From contig OZ024935.1 in assembly GCA_964017235.1 (NCBI GenBank), forward strand, positions 9,936,001 through 10,000,000: a stretch of DNA of 64,000 nucleotides. Direction: 5' to 3'. Below the pieces are notes generated by a model. The model was not told the origin of the DNA. It did no database searches and worked only from the letters and a program-made list of their open reading frames with translations. Source of the stretch: Sabellastarte sp. h YS-2021. Lineage: Eukaryota > Annelida > Polychaeta > Sabellida > Sabellidae. Positions 36,501 through 40,230 of this stretch are shown in pieces (position 1 is the first letter of the stretch; each line of letters starts with the position of its first letter). Made by a program: the position numbers and the translations under genes.

Positions 36501-38232
36501 TTTCTTACGTTTGGCGGGACCGGTTGCGCCGACCGGTAAAGCAATTGTCCATGGGATAGGATGTATTAACGCAATAAAAATGCTACTTCTTGAGGTTTGA
36601 GAAAAGACCTTGAAATGAACACTTTTAGTATCAATATTGAATACCAGGAAGCTATATTGATTGATGTTGAAATGTTGATGTGTAATTGCCCATTTAGTAG
36701 AGAACTCTGTGATCTAATGGTAATCAAGCTTAGTGAAGGATTACTTATTTGGTGTGACAGGTATAATCAAGAGCACTCTTAGAGTGCAGACCTTCACCAA
36801 GGTACGTAACTAGAAGTTAAAAAGGGAAATTCGGATTTTCTTTTTGCATCAAGACGGTGATTCAGATCACTCAAAATTTAGTGGGATCTATGTTGGACTG
36901 TGGGCCATTTTCACCCCACAGCCCTTAAGGGCTGTCGGGTATTGTTTTCACCCATGGTGTCCGGATGGGCGGGCGGGCGGCAAAAAGTTTGTCCAGTCTG
37001 TATCTCAGAAACCGTAAGGTGTAGGAAGTTGATACTTGGTAGGGACATTGGTTTGGGGGTGTAGGTGTGCAACATCATGGTGTGACCTTGATTTGACCTT
37101 TGACCTTTCCGTAGTGACCTTGACCTTTAAAATTTTGTCCAGACAATATCTCTGAAACCGTAAAGTGTAGGAAGTTGATAGTTGGTAGGGGCATTGGTTA
37201 GGGGTTGTAGGTGTGCATCATAATTTTTAGTTTACTGATTAATGCTGTCATCTTGCTATTGAATTGTCTTGTTTTAATGCTTTATCTTTACATACATTTG
37301 CCTTCTCTTAGATGTTATTTTCTCTACTTAAACATCATTTTGACCTTAATATAACTGACACTGCTTCACTACTTCTATATCTCATGGTGTTGAAAACTAT
37401 TTCCCCAAGCTATGGGGTACAGGCATCTCTGATGCTTTTTTTTTTCTTGAAATTGTATTTGTACAATTCTGCTAACAAACAGACAAACTATCATAAAATA
37501 ATACCTCTTCTGGTGGAGGTAATAATTGCCAAACTGGCATTGATTATTCAAGCATGAATATTTCAACTTAACGTCAAACACTTACATTATAAGTCTGTAT
37601 GCACAGAAAATAAAAATATGATAAGGCAGCTCCCATAAGCAAAAAAATTAAAAAGTTAAAAGCCTTTATCATCCAGCCACTAGAAATGTAATCTGTACAG
37701 AGTTTTGCTTCTTTCTATTGGTTGTTTTTTCCATTCCTTTTTTCTAGGCAAACTGCATCGACTCAACTGCTGAGGCAGAGGCCGTGTTTGCAGGAGAAGT
37801 GAACAAACTTCGATCAGAGAAAGTGAAACCAAAAGAACAGATCACACTGGAGCCATATGAGAGGGACCATGCAGTGGTGGTGGGCCAATACAGGTAAAAC
37901 TCCCAGAATTTTTGCTGCAAGAATTAATGCCAGTCACACCAGTACAGGTTAAATTTGCAGAATGAGTGTGCTTAATAACAGTTAGTGCAGGTAAAACTTG
38001 CAAAATTAACACTGCGAAAATTTGGGCCAGTGCACATAACAAGAAGAAAGTGCAGAATTTCAGTTCCCCCAAAAATTACTTCCTACAATCTCTAACTGAT
38101 AAACATGTGTATTCTGAATTTCTTCATGCTAAAGCAGAGCAAAACTTATTACTCTTTGAAGATCTAATTAGAAATAATATTAAATATAGAACATATTTTT
38201 ATGTTTTCAGACCACCCCCAAAGAAGTCCTAA
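506..38232 (+). CDS. FBL: Fibrillarin, rRNA 2'-O-methyltransferase (ten coding exons)
   Basis: Fibrillarin is the SAM-dependent methyltransferase of box C/D snoRNPs in the nucleolus. It 2'-O-methylates pre-rRNA and is also known to methylate a glutamine of histone H2A. Exons: 506-518, 4802-4840, 5070-5180, 6293-6343, 10024-10118, 17825-17995, 34930-35062, 35808-35920, 37748-37893, 38211-38232. They total 894 bases, divisible by three, giving 297 residues; every junction is GT-AG with matching phase. Residues 5 to about 60 form a Gly-Arg-rich GAR domain. The rest is the methyltransferase fold, with the SAM-binding GAASGTT at about 144-150, then [46 protein letters not shown] and the ending [10 protein letters not shown]...RPPPK. 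It is slightly shorter than the roughly 320-residue vertebrate protein because the GAR is short. Introns reach 16.9 kb and are packed with transposons. Nothing in the frame is broken, so it should be functional. Confidence 0.96.
836..975. repeat. 42-bp satellite, left inverted block
   Basis: Three units reading cccaacggctgtgtacgctag, which is the reverse complement of the units at the right end (ctagcgtacacagccgttgg, about 3000-3019). The satellite therefore starts symmetrically just inside both TIRs. Confidence 0.75.
1147..1373. mobile_element. Miniature TIR element, family A, copy 1
   Basis: 227 bp with inverted ends ctgcttccctgcataag, about 45 bp of TIR holding the motif taagttggcc twice, and TA on both sides (1145-1146, 1374-1375). 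The TA duplication fits a Tc1/mariner-type MITE. It is inserted in the satellite-bearing element. Confidence 0.85.
1441..3027. repeat. 42-bp satellite array with palindromic core
   Basis: The clearest units are at about 2878-3027, each 42 bases. Every unit contains a near-perfect hairpin, agcgtacccaac, one centre base, then gttgggtacgct, followed by about 15 less conserved bases. A longer spacer (cagggtagttgggtatgcc) recurs near 1644, 2006, 2244, 2571 and 2766, showing irregular higher-order duplication. Because 42 is a multiple of three, several long frames with a 14-residue period stay open on both strands. I read these as a by-product, not genes. Confidence 0.9.
3488..3712. mobile_element. 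Miniature TIR element, family A, copy 2
   Basis: 225 bp with the same TIRs as the copy at 1147-1373 (ctgctaccctgcataag at the left) and a different centre. Flanked by TA at 3486-3487 and 3713-3714. Inserted in the SINE at gacctg-TA-cagtg. Confidence 0.85.
3715..3931. mobile_element. Miniature TIR element, family B
   Basis: 217 bp. The inner TIR holds ccccagtgaagttcgtcacc at the left and its complement at the right (about 3890-3910). Ends are ctg...cag, flanked by TA at 3713-3714 and 3932-3933. It shares the middle TA with family A copy 2, so two elements sit back to back in one original TA site. Confidence 0.75.
3973..4801 (+). other. Remainder of FBL intron 1
   Basis: AT-rich sequence without coding signal or a repeat that I recognise; it ends in a T-rich polypyrimidine tract and the exon 2 acceptor. 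Confidence 0.5.
4802..4840 (+). CDS. FBL: FBL coding exon 2 (39-base GAR microexon)
   Basis: A T-rich tract ending in ttttag precedes the exon and gtaaga follows it. It encodes [14 protein letters not shown] in phase 1 to phase 1. It duplicates the start of exon 3 at the protein level, so it can be included or skipped without changing frame. Confidence 0.85.
5070..5180 (+). CDS. FBL: FBL coding exon 3 (main GAR exon)
   Basis: Encodes [20 protein letters not shown] and continues in Gly-Arg repeats up to a strong gtaagt donor at 5181. The acceptor is tandem (tag gag), so the exon may start at 5067 or 5070, adding or removing one Gly. Phase 1 at both ends. Confidence 0.9.
5650..6060. repeat. 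G-run and diverged copies of the 170-bp repeat
   Basis: A run of about 14 G with one nearby C lies at about 5674-5691. After it, units with 'gcgatttcagccgaatttttgg' character and accatttttggcagcca recur near 5780, 5860 and 5990. They resemble, loosely, the better array at 6870-7230. Confidence 0.5.
6293..6343 (+). CDS. FBL: FBL coding exon 4
   Basis: Follows a ttgcag acceptor and is closed by a gtgagc donor. Encodes [18 protein letters not shown], the conserved linker between the GAR domain and the methyltransferase domain. Phase 1 to phase 1. Confidence 0.93.
6870..7235. repeat. 170-bp tandem repeat array
   Basis: Two full units and the start of a third, built around atgcttat-a-tctcgaaaac, tagatagagcg, and ccaaaaatggcggccatttt. 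Unit starts near 6880, 7052 and 7221 give a period of about 170. It creates open frames of 67-109 codons on the minus strand that are repeat-derived. Confidence 0.8.
7236..8060. repeat. 133-bp tandem repeat array
   Basis: About six units with attatctctaaaagtattgc, ccaatttttctcaaataact, agagctttcac and cctactcaaaatgagtaa. The spacing of gaagtttcag is close to 133 bases. The array begins exactly where a 170-bp unit is cut and ends where those units resume, so it looks inserted into or expanded inside that array. Confidence 0.8.
8090..8430. repeat. 170-bp repeat, second block
   Basis: Two more units of the 170-bp family (cttatatctcgaaaac at about 8231 and 8394), separated from the first block by the 133-bp array. 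Confidence 0.75.
8572..8925 (-). CDS. Uncharacterised 117-codon open frame in FBL intron 4
   Basis: An open frame on the minus strand starting [21 protein letters not shown] recognise no domain. Composition is less biased than in the satellite frames and it contains no repeats. It could be a remnant of a transposon-encoded protein or chance. No splice or promoter context supports a host gene. Confidence 0.2.
   Translation of the reverse strand: MHFNHFIRCNMLKYDEVYFVSDNGAINHVRVGFFQNEEFSSSPVALAFFLRGAYFDKLYEHLGKLAKVTCEQNVDKISDSNSGRQVSGLPSYTSTDLVATDFDQICASFYLANDHLN
8926..10023 (+). other. Rest of FBL intron 4
   Basis: AT-rich intronic sequence. I see no coding frame with family resemblance and no clear repeat. 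Confidence 0.5.
10024..10118 (+). CDS. FBL: FBL coding exon 5
   Basis: Encodes [20 protein letters not shown] and then [12 protein letters not shown], highly conserved among fibrillarins. Acceptor tttcag, donor gtttgt; phase 1 to phase 0. Confidence 0.95.
10330..13715 (+). mobile_element. CR1-group non-LTR retrotransposon in FBL intron 5
   Basis: One large endonuclease-reverse transcriptase ORF (10420-13560) followed by about 150 bases of 3' UTR. The 3' end has ttgacggagattaagcgcta and a short tandem tail (attagaattagaata), as is usual in CR1/L2-type elements that lack poly(A). The 5' boundary is uncertain. The element is in the same orientation as FBL. Confidence 0.85.
10420..13560 (+). CDS. 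LINE endonuclease-reverse transcriptase (CR1/L2 group) with N-terminal 2A-like motif
   Basis: 1046 codons without interruption. Residues 23-42 ([20 protein letters not shown]) are signal-like. Residues about 85-99 read [14 protein letters not shown], a 2A-like motif as known from APE-type LINEs of sea urchin, oyster and amphioxus. An APE endonuclease follows ([26 protein letters not shown]), then a reverse transcriptase (LIKKS...[31 protein letters not shown] with YADD at 12691-12702). The C-terminal [13 protein letters not shown] and [20 protein letters not shown] are typical of the CR1/L2/Rex1 assemblage. All catalytic signatures are present, so this copy is probably young and possibly competent; a separate ORF1 is not seen. 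Confidence 0.93.
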   Translation: MVCGHTGVTPHGPVLSLGNRSAMSTIRWLFLLLLFWRKSVSSDPNVFIPLSAHGLTSLPRPYRLHSYVLNTHLFPCVAKRHGLATLLLLCGDISLNPGPISFGVVNCRSVRNKGPCIDDAVTVHSVDILAVTETHIRQEETDSLLHSITPTGFKFCHKPRIHGRGGGVGFFINKAIQFRSVDTPTFSSFENVSIAIGSAAQQLVLTCVYRPPGSCSESFLDQFLNLLEYLSSVSPSFLICGDFNIHVDTSSNDSIKFQNCLESCNITQNVQTATHLHGHILDLVLTPTDASAISNVRVAEFISDHALVLAQLDSVNPPSHKAKVVTFRRYHKIDMDSFRKDLGNSAFVKCPGDTVSGLCEQYLDDLSKLLDKHAPLVTRTFTKQATGWLSDTYRLAKTIRRQLERIWRKDKSAYNRARLRRQIGRCNSLVNKDKANYFRNLVRENTNDSKKLWQVLRSALHSSSEAVLPSHESKKGLADRFVTFFSDKIDKIRNSFSSSDSFTLPPPPDVPNFSCFKQVSQEEIRKIIMKSPTKSCLSDPWPTFLVKECIDILLPSITRLVNCSLSEGVVPDEFKKAIVTPLIKKSSLPPSDLKNYRPVSGLGFISKLVERVVASQLNDHVSLNGLENVRQSAYKLGHSTESALLSIKNDVHLAFAKGEATAVVLLDQSAAFDTIDHDTLLNSLSSWFGVSGVVLDWFKSYLSDRVQCIKIGSILSDAKKLLYGVPQGSVLGPILFSLYTTPLSKVIQNHPGISFQFYADDTQLYVHLTHKNVASALDKLSHCLEDVKRWLSTNKLKLNPDKTEFIVFGSKSQREKLNQSFPVNILGNLISPTDAVRNLGVWFDSDFSFSCHVRKVCKACFAHVRDLKRLRGHLTHEATLMAANALVGSRLDYCNSLFRGLSALDLRKLQCVQNSLARIVANTTKYSHITPVRKALHWLPIKYRTIFKTAMLVYKFLHSGNPKYFEPYLIPRHSAYNTRRSQSDGIFLEVPHFGSIFKSRKHFGLSFAYDAPMIWNDLPDEVRSANSLASFRSKLKSYLFGKAYPP
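13716..14107 (+). other. FBL intron 5 segment with fragment of a dispersed repeat
   Basis: At about 13805-13860 the text ttttcacccatgatgtctgg and gggc...cagtgagctgcatctcag resembles the repeat at 36930-37030, but weakly. The rest shows nothing I recognise. Confidence 0.35.
14416..14498 (+). ncRNA. tRNA-like pol III unit in the left TIR
   Basis: A-box-like tagctcagttgg at 14421-14432, B-box-like agttcgaatct at 14465-14475, and a T run at about 14489-14498 in the position of a pol III terminator. The spacing between boxes suits a tRNA gene, but the arms do not pair as a functional tRNA, so I call it tRNA-derived. Confidence 0.55.
15258..15328. repeat. Hairpin with 18-bp arms
   Basis: atatctatgtgattacaa and its exact complement are separated by about 35 bases, with ggc/gcc pairs further in. 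It may be a small foldback element. Confidence 0.75.
17022..17095 (-). ncRNA. tRNA-like pol III unit in the right TIR
   Basis: Mirror of the left unit: A-box-like tagctcagctgg (17082-17093), B-box-like agttcgaaact (17041-17051) and a T run on the minus strand (17022-17032). It points inwards like its partner. Confidence 0.55.
17303..17824 (+). other. End of FBL intron 5
   Basis: Contains the extra terminus of the TIR family (17303-17420, gtggcgaattt motifs twice) and then unremarkable AT-rich intron up to the exon 6 acceptor. Confidence 0.5.
17825..17995 (+). CDS. FBL: FBL coding exon 6 (SAM-binding motif)
   Basis: 57 codons between a ccaccag acceptor and a gtaaga donor, phase 0 at both ends. 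Contains [19 protein letters not shown] and the SAM-binding loop [20 protein letters not shown]. Confidence 0.97.
18089..18426. repeat. Inverted-repeat-bounded segment at the DIRS 3' terminus
   Basis: About 60 bp at 18089-18148 (aaatttaataagtaaattaa, then taccctatccaatggaca) is repeated inverted at about 18366-18426. The DIRS terminus lies between, followed by a second, different copy of the terminus. This is either a foldback duplication or the non-identical repeat arrangement of DIRS ends. Confidence 0.7.
18980..20070 (-). pseudogene. DIRS tyrosine recombinase (broken)
   Basis: Recognisable parts, in minus-strand order: [20 protein letters not shown] (about 19900-19960, N-terminal core-binding domain), [20 protein letters not shown] (about 19390-19450), [38 protein letters not shown], then after a stop at about 19023 the catalytic [17 protein letters not shown] and FTQFYMKG. 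The R, H and Y catalytic positions can be seen. The sequence is broken by stops and by an internal 310-bp duplication. Confidence 0.85.
19345..19970. repeat. Diverged tandem duplication inside the recombinase
   Basis: About 19380-19660 and about 19670-19945 share the order catgaatctcacttttgc, ggccaagaggaa, gaaggtcaaatgcttcaag, tccaggagacgag, and ccatcaatggt...gggctg. The two copies now differ by many substitutions and small gaps, so the duplication is old. Confidence 0.8.
20500..21100 (-). pseudogene. DIRS RNase H domain (broken)
   Basis: Minus-strand pieces in several frames: [15 protein letters not shown] (about 20900-20950, first catalytic Asp), [15 protein letters not shown] (about 20710-20755), and [16 protein letters not shown] (about 20580-20630, the last RNase H motif). 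Frame changes and stops separate them. Confidence 0.85.
21340..21720 (-). pseudogene. DIRS reverse transcriptase fragment
   Basis: The minus strand between about 21560 and 21360 reads [17 protein letters not shown], then [15 protein letters not shown], then [17 protein letters not shown], with YLDD near 21393-21410. This is the DIRS/Pao-type RT core. Upstream parts are lost or shifted. Confidence 0.85.
22210..22660. repeat. 60-bp minisatellite with 120-bp higher-order unit
   Basis: About seven units of exactly 60 bases (cactctgtaaccagttgtt, aagcaagtgtacaaggctgt). From 22321 units alternate: one ends gcagtcagta or gaagtcagta and has ttgtta, the next ends gtagcaagta and has ttgttg, so the true unit is 120. 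A T run of about 23 lies just before (22177-22199). The 60-base period keeps minus-strand frames open (191 and 155 codons) without meaning. Confidence 0.92.
22795..23515. repeat. Three direct repeats of about 230 bp
   Basis: Each unit holds cacgtgacc, cgcgattggctga, gacgt(ca), ccccactaccgacaac, gccgggtctgcaag, cagggactg and gaacgcacttccgacc. Unit starts are near 22805, 23025 and 23245. They lie where the 5' part of the DIRS element should be. The CCAAT-like attgg and CRE-like tgacgtca words in every unit could give promoter activity; that is inference. Confidence 0.8.
24276..25140 (+). other. FBL intron 6, between the retrotransposons
   Basis: AT-rich sequence with a short TA/T-run near 24448-24465. 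No coding or repeat family recognised. Confidence 0.45.
25141..25295 (-). repeat. tRNA-derived SINE, second family
   Basis: On the minus strand it begins ctcctcagtggcctagtggg (A-box-like tggcctagtggg), then gcattgaatcataggc, a B-box-like gggttcaaccccac, and ends ctgttaaacaggatgtaaaa. It differs from the main SINE family of the window in all parts except the tRNA-like boxes. Confidence 0.65.
25596..29442 (-). pseudogene. L1-like ORF2, endonuclease-reverse transcriptase with one frameshift
   Basis: From ATG at 29442 there are 1075 open codons to 26215, then the reading continues in another frame to 25596. The shift lies at a ccctttttcc run near 26217-26226. In order: APE endonuclease ([54 protein letters not shown]), reverse transcriptase ([42 protein letters not shown]), and after the shift a CxxC-x8-H-x4-C knuckle ([18 protein letters not shown]). 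About 1280 codons in total matches L1/Tx1 ORF2. Only one lesion is visible, and in a homopolymer, so it may be a recent mutation, an assembly error, or less likely a slippage site. Confidence 0.9.
29716..29740 (-). repeat. A run upstream of ORF2 (T run on +)
   Basis: About 24 T on the + strand. Read on the LINE strand it is an internal poly(A) placed after the SGNH segment, as would be left by insertion of a separate poly(A)-tailed sequence. Confidence 0.8.
29880..31400. repeat. Tandem repeats of about 650 bp between SGNH ORF and ORF2
   Basis: The block cccactggaggatttacatc + gtcagtgcaggaaaagg recurs near 29898, 30369 and 31026. The words cagttttacacaaataacat + gtgtaga and ccgtatgacctg recur at matching offsets. 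One unit spans roughly 650 bases; the first is shortened. Confidence 0.8.
31425..32108 (-). CDS. SGNH/GDSL-type hydrolase-like protein, retroelement-associated
   Basis: A minus-strand open frame of about 220 residues after excluding codons from the T run at 32109-32138. Block I is [11 protein letters not shown] (the GDS Ser position kept), block III is [11 protein letters not shown] (GTND with W for D), and block V is DGLHLSYAG (catalytic Asp-x-x-His kept). Such esterase-like domains occur in ORF1 of CR1-type LINEs and in stand-alone mollusc proteins. Here it is a separate ORF lying between ORF1 and ORF2. The start codon is unclear: the first Met is followed by a run of Phe translated from poly(T). 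Function, and whether it belongs to the LINE, are unknown. Confidence 0.7.
   Translation of the reverse strand, partial: VTYYLRIYTTYQPLLLIPVLPHSLILSDSITKGIRLKKTVVVTRPGATPKKILEYITRFPVTILNYKVIVLHIGTNWLSQKAEWSLYLRLVNNVISSDCYREELAKLNPPPANGPAIVFRDTFVEIINFIMVANPQAKILLSALLPRKWDHDRRHLIRISYNNILKKMADGTKFFFIETYRPFFDSQGNLKNSLFAYDGLHLSYAGSTVLRTFLCDKIDRAMKNLLV
32109..32138. repeat. A run on + between ORF1 and the SGNH ORF
   Basis: About 29 consecutive A. Together with the T run at 29716-29740 it brackets the SGNH segment. Confidence 0.9.
32370..33638 (-). CDS. L1-like ORF1 protein (coiled coil plus RRM-like domain)
   Basis: 422 codons, intact. Residues 1 to about 60 are polar and disordered (Pro, Ser, Thr, Gln). 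Residues about 100-150 have heptad character ([29 protein letters not shown]), a trimerising coiled coil in known L1 ORF1p. An RRM/CTD-like part follows ([54 protein letters not shown]). ORF1p binds LINE RNA as a chaperone. The N-terminal Met sits just inside the monomer-bearing 5' region. Confidence 0.85.
   Translation of the reverse strand: MSTPIGKRPLPQSTPSPNTEQVKKVPKMTDTTQNPPGTTGLFAHSQVTDNSQVTHSQEAINLFFQIFGTTEDKALGLNSGEEKWEFVVKSLKSLSEEIGSLRKENFDLKNSLQSAKGKIIKLENKLEHCQTKMMELEWSGIQKNIVIYNVDEIANELCSRVVADILMKVFKIREDIKTTENPSGLIEIDTAYRIGRPSGLKGRPIIVKFTTYKGKEAVMKKVRGSKSGSKIRVSDQYPPAMKEKRMAQIEDLKQYRELYSDSGKKVALIKDKLMVGSQVVQDAFEKNKLPSLPSSNPPSLDLISQTEVVEIKGSRFKGFSAKVNSVRHTAEVREALFQSQHVAVADHTLYAYIVTDDTGMKITGHSDDGEWSASKILLNKLLENKQENTFLAVSRIHAGPNLGKQRFNIIANVASDALKLLK
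33650..33990. repeat. LINE 5' monomers (190-bp tandem repeat with nested 37-bp repeat)
   Basis: caacacagtagttccaagat at 33650 and caacacaatagttccaagat at 33840 begin two copies of a 190-base unit, the second shorter. In the first, ctttagacaacaccacagaa plus the next 17 bases occurs twice in a row (33744-33780, 33781-33817). Monomers directly upstream of ORF1 recall rodent L1 5' promoters; promoter function is inference. Confidence 0.85.
33991..34929 (+). other. End of FBL intron 6
   Basis: AT-rich, no coding frame or repeat family recognised; may include the 5' end of the LINE. Ends with the exon 7 acceptor. Confidence 0.4.
34930..35062 (+). CDS. FBL: FBL coding exon 7
   Basis: Encodes [19 protein letters not shown] then [20 protein letters not shown] and RMLV. 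It follows a 16.9-kb intron holding two retrotransposons. Acceptor tacag, donor gtaaga; phase 0 to phase 1. Confidence 0.97.
35063..35807 (+). other. FBL intron 7
   Basis: Nothing recognised apart from splice signals. Confidence 0.5.
35808..35920 (+). CDS. FBL: FBL coding exon 8
   Basis: Encodes [20 protein letters not shown] then [17 protein letters not shown]. Acceptor ttttcag, donor gtaaga; phase 1 to phase 0. Confidence 0.97.
35974..36202. mobile_element. Miniature TIR element related to the 14-17 kb element
   Basis: 229 bp with termini gagtaagaaatctaaaattc and its complement, TA on both sides (35972-35973, 36203-36204). Both ends repeat the aaattcgccac motif once more just inside, as in the larger element. 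The tRNA-like part is absent. Confidence 0.85.
36455..36575. mobile_element. Lone fragment of a DIRS terminus
   Basis: cgtttggcgggaccggttgc + gccgaccgg, then gcaattgtccatgggatagg + atgtattaacgcaataaaa, matches the terminus at about 24190-24275 with several changes. No internal DIRS sequence lies next to it. Confidence 0.8.
36895..37230. repeat. Dispersed repeat with hairpin start and partial tandem duplication
   Basis: Begins with cagcccttaagggctg (palindrome), then cacccatggtgtccgg and gggcgggcgggcgg. The stretch 'tctcagaaaccgtaaggtgt aggaagttgata' occurs near 37003 and again near 37148. Between them is a ttgacctttgacctt block. Possibly the end of a larger element. Confidence 0.6.
37231..37747 (+). 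other. End of FBL intron 8
   Basis: No feature recognised besides the exon 9 acceptor. Confidence 0.5.
37748..37893 (+). CDS. FBL: FBL coding exon 9
   Basis: Encodes [18 protein letters not shown], then the [18 protein letters not shown] segment of the fibrillarin C-terminus. Acceptor ttctag, donor gtaaaa; phase 0 to phase 2. Confidence 0.97.
38211..38232 (+). CDS. FBL: FBL last coding exon and stop
   Basis: After a tttcag acceptor it completes Arg and reads PPPKKS then TAA, the standard fibrillarin C-terminus. The 3' UTR follows. Confidence 0.95.
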
Positions 38233-39300
38233 CCGTGCCCTCAATTTAGAGTATCACTGTGTTCAGAAGAGAGACTGTGTAAATACAATGAGAGTAAGAA
38301 ATGGAGAATGAACCACAAACATTGGAAAGTCACCACAGAATCGTATATATCCCGGACACTAACAACAACCATCACAATACTGAAATTCTGCAGCAGACAA
38401 ACTCGGAAATTGTCACAGATCTGATGAGAAACTCCCTCTTTATGGTAAAATTGAGGGGCGTTTTCCTAAGTGGTGAATATCTCACTTCTCTTACTCGAGT
38501 GCGTTGACTGCTGCAAATCAGGACTCTCTGCATTTGTAACCAGACTGGAAGGATTTTAATGTCACAGAAATATATATTATACATGCAAAATGTATTGGGA
38601 TTGGCACATTTGAGCTGTGAAGTGGAGTTTTTTTACTCTCCCTAATCACAGATTGATTGTAGATTAAGTAACTACATTGTATATCCTTAAGTAACTACAT
38701 TGTATCCTAAATTTCACCCAGAATTTCAGGGAATAGCAAAAATTACCTAGACTAGTACTTTGTAGTAAGTGATGGGACACTGAATCTATGCAAGAGTTTG
38801 ATTATGACAAACTTGACTGTTACATTTCAGGAGTACACCTCCCCAGAATAGTAGAAAAATATAGAGATTTAGGGAAATAAAATGTCTATACAAAGATTTG
38901 ATGAAAATATAAAGTTTTCTTTTAAAAAAATATGAAATAGTCAATAAGTGCACAAAACTACCACGTCCACATGCACTATTCTGTAATTTATGGGGCAATT
39001 CCATTTTTTGTGATCCATTCGTAAACCAACCTCTTAATTGGAAAAAAAATAAAAACATTCACGATCCATGGGTGTGGTTTAAGATATGTTTACAATATTT
39101 TCCTAATAGCCTTTCTGATTGACACTGCAATTGCTTAAAGAAATCTTCTGACAGGTTTCCGAAAATCTGCTATAGTTTCCCAATCCGTCTGATCGGTTTA
39201 TGAACCTTAAGGATCGACTTAAGATGGAAAAGACTGCTTTGCAAGTCAAACTAGTTTCAGCTGGTATATAAGTTTTAATTTGTATGTAGTGTTTAATAAA
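38233..39300 (+). other. FBL 3' UTR and downstream (extent inferred)
   Basis: The stop codon is at 38230-38232. Possible aataaa signals occur at 39295-39300 and further on; none is close to the stop, so the true end cannot be fixed from sequence. No other gene is seen here. Confidence 0.4.
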
Positions 39301-40052
39301 CTTGGAAAATTTGAATTAAAGTTTTAAACCGGGTTTAAAATAGTGTTTAGGATCGGCTACAGTTTATGATAAATAAGAAAAAAAATGGTTTTATGTTTTT
39401 GTGAGATTATGCAATCACTTTCTGATTGACTCTGAATGCATCCAATCGGAAATTACTGGAAGTTTTGTACACCATCCCGATTGTAATTTGCAACGGCTTT
39501 AAGATCATTCTGAATGAAAAGATCAACTTCCTGAACAGCAAAAGTGAGGGATGGTATTCCAATTGGGGACATGATCGCCACAGTGGAACAGCACTGTTAT
39601 CATGTTTCATGCTGTTCCCAGAAAAAGGGAGCAGATATTTGAAATAAATCAAAGTCGCTGTAGTGCTAGTATTGAATCAATATTAAAATATTAATTTATG
39701 ATACCAACAAGGAATTAAAGTTATATAAAACTATCCCTTGATGAAAGTTAATGATGTTGTGCAATTGTTGGATTGACAACTGCTACAAATGTAATATATA
39801 GAGAGTCAGTGTTATTGAGCTCTTTTCCCAAACCAAAGCTCTGTGTGGATGGGTATGTCTCCCAGTTTTATTTGTTAAAGGTTGTATTGAATAATAAAGT
39901 GTTGTATTTCACAGGCTGTCATTCTCGTAGTAGCTGGCAATCAGCCCTAAATATATCGAGTCTCCAGAACTCAAATAGTGTGAAATAACCGCACAAACGG
40001 CACATCCGTTAAAAGTATTTGCAATATTTTGAAACTAATTTGCTCTCAGTTG
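39301..40052. other. Intergenic
   Basis: Unremarkable AT-rich DNA; open frames up to 81 codons show no family. Confidence 0.45.
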
Positions 40053-40230
40053 GTTTATTTTATTTGGAGTTTTACGTCACTTTCAACACTGTACAGGTCG
40101 TATCACAACAGGTAGTCTTATGGGTGGAGGAAACCAGTACATAAACCTGTCGACCATCGGTAAGACACTACCAACTTGTCCACATAGGGTTTGGGGTGCG
40201 GGTGTGTTACGACTGCGCCACCATGGCCCC
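40053..40230 (-). repeat. SINE, diverged member of the main family
   Basis: On + it starts tttattttatttggagtttt + acgtcactttcaacactgta and ends gactgcgccaccatggcccc, the complement of the tRNA-like head. The middle is more diverged than in the copies near 51 and 60 kb. Confidence 0.8.
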
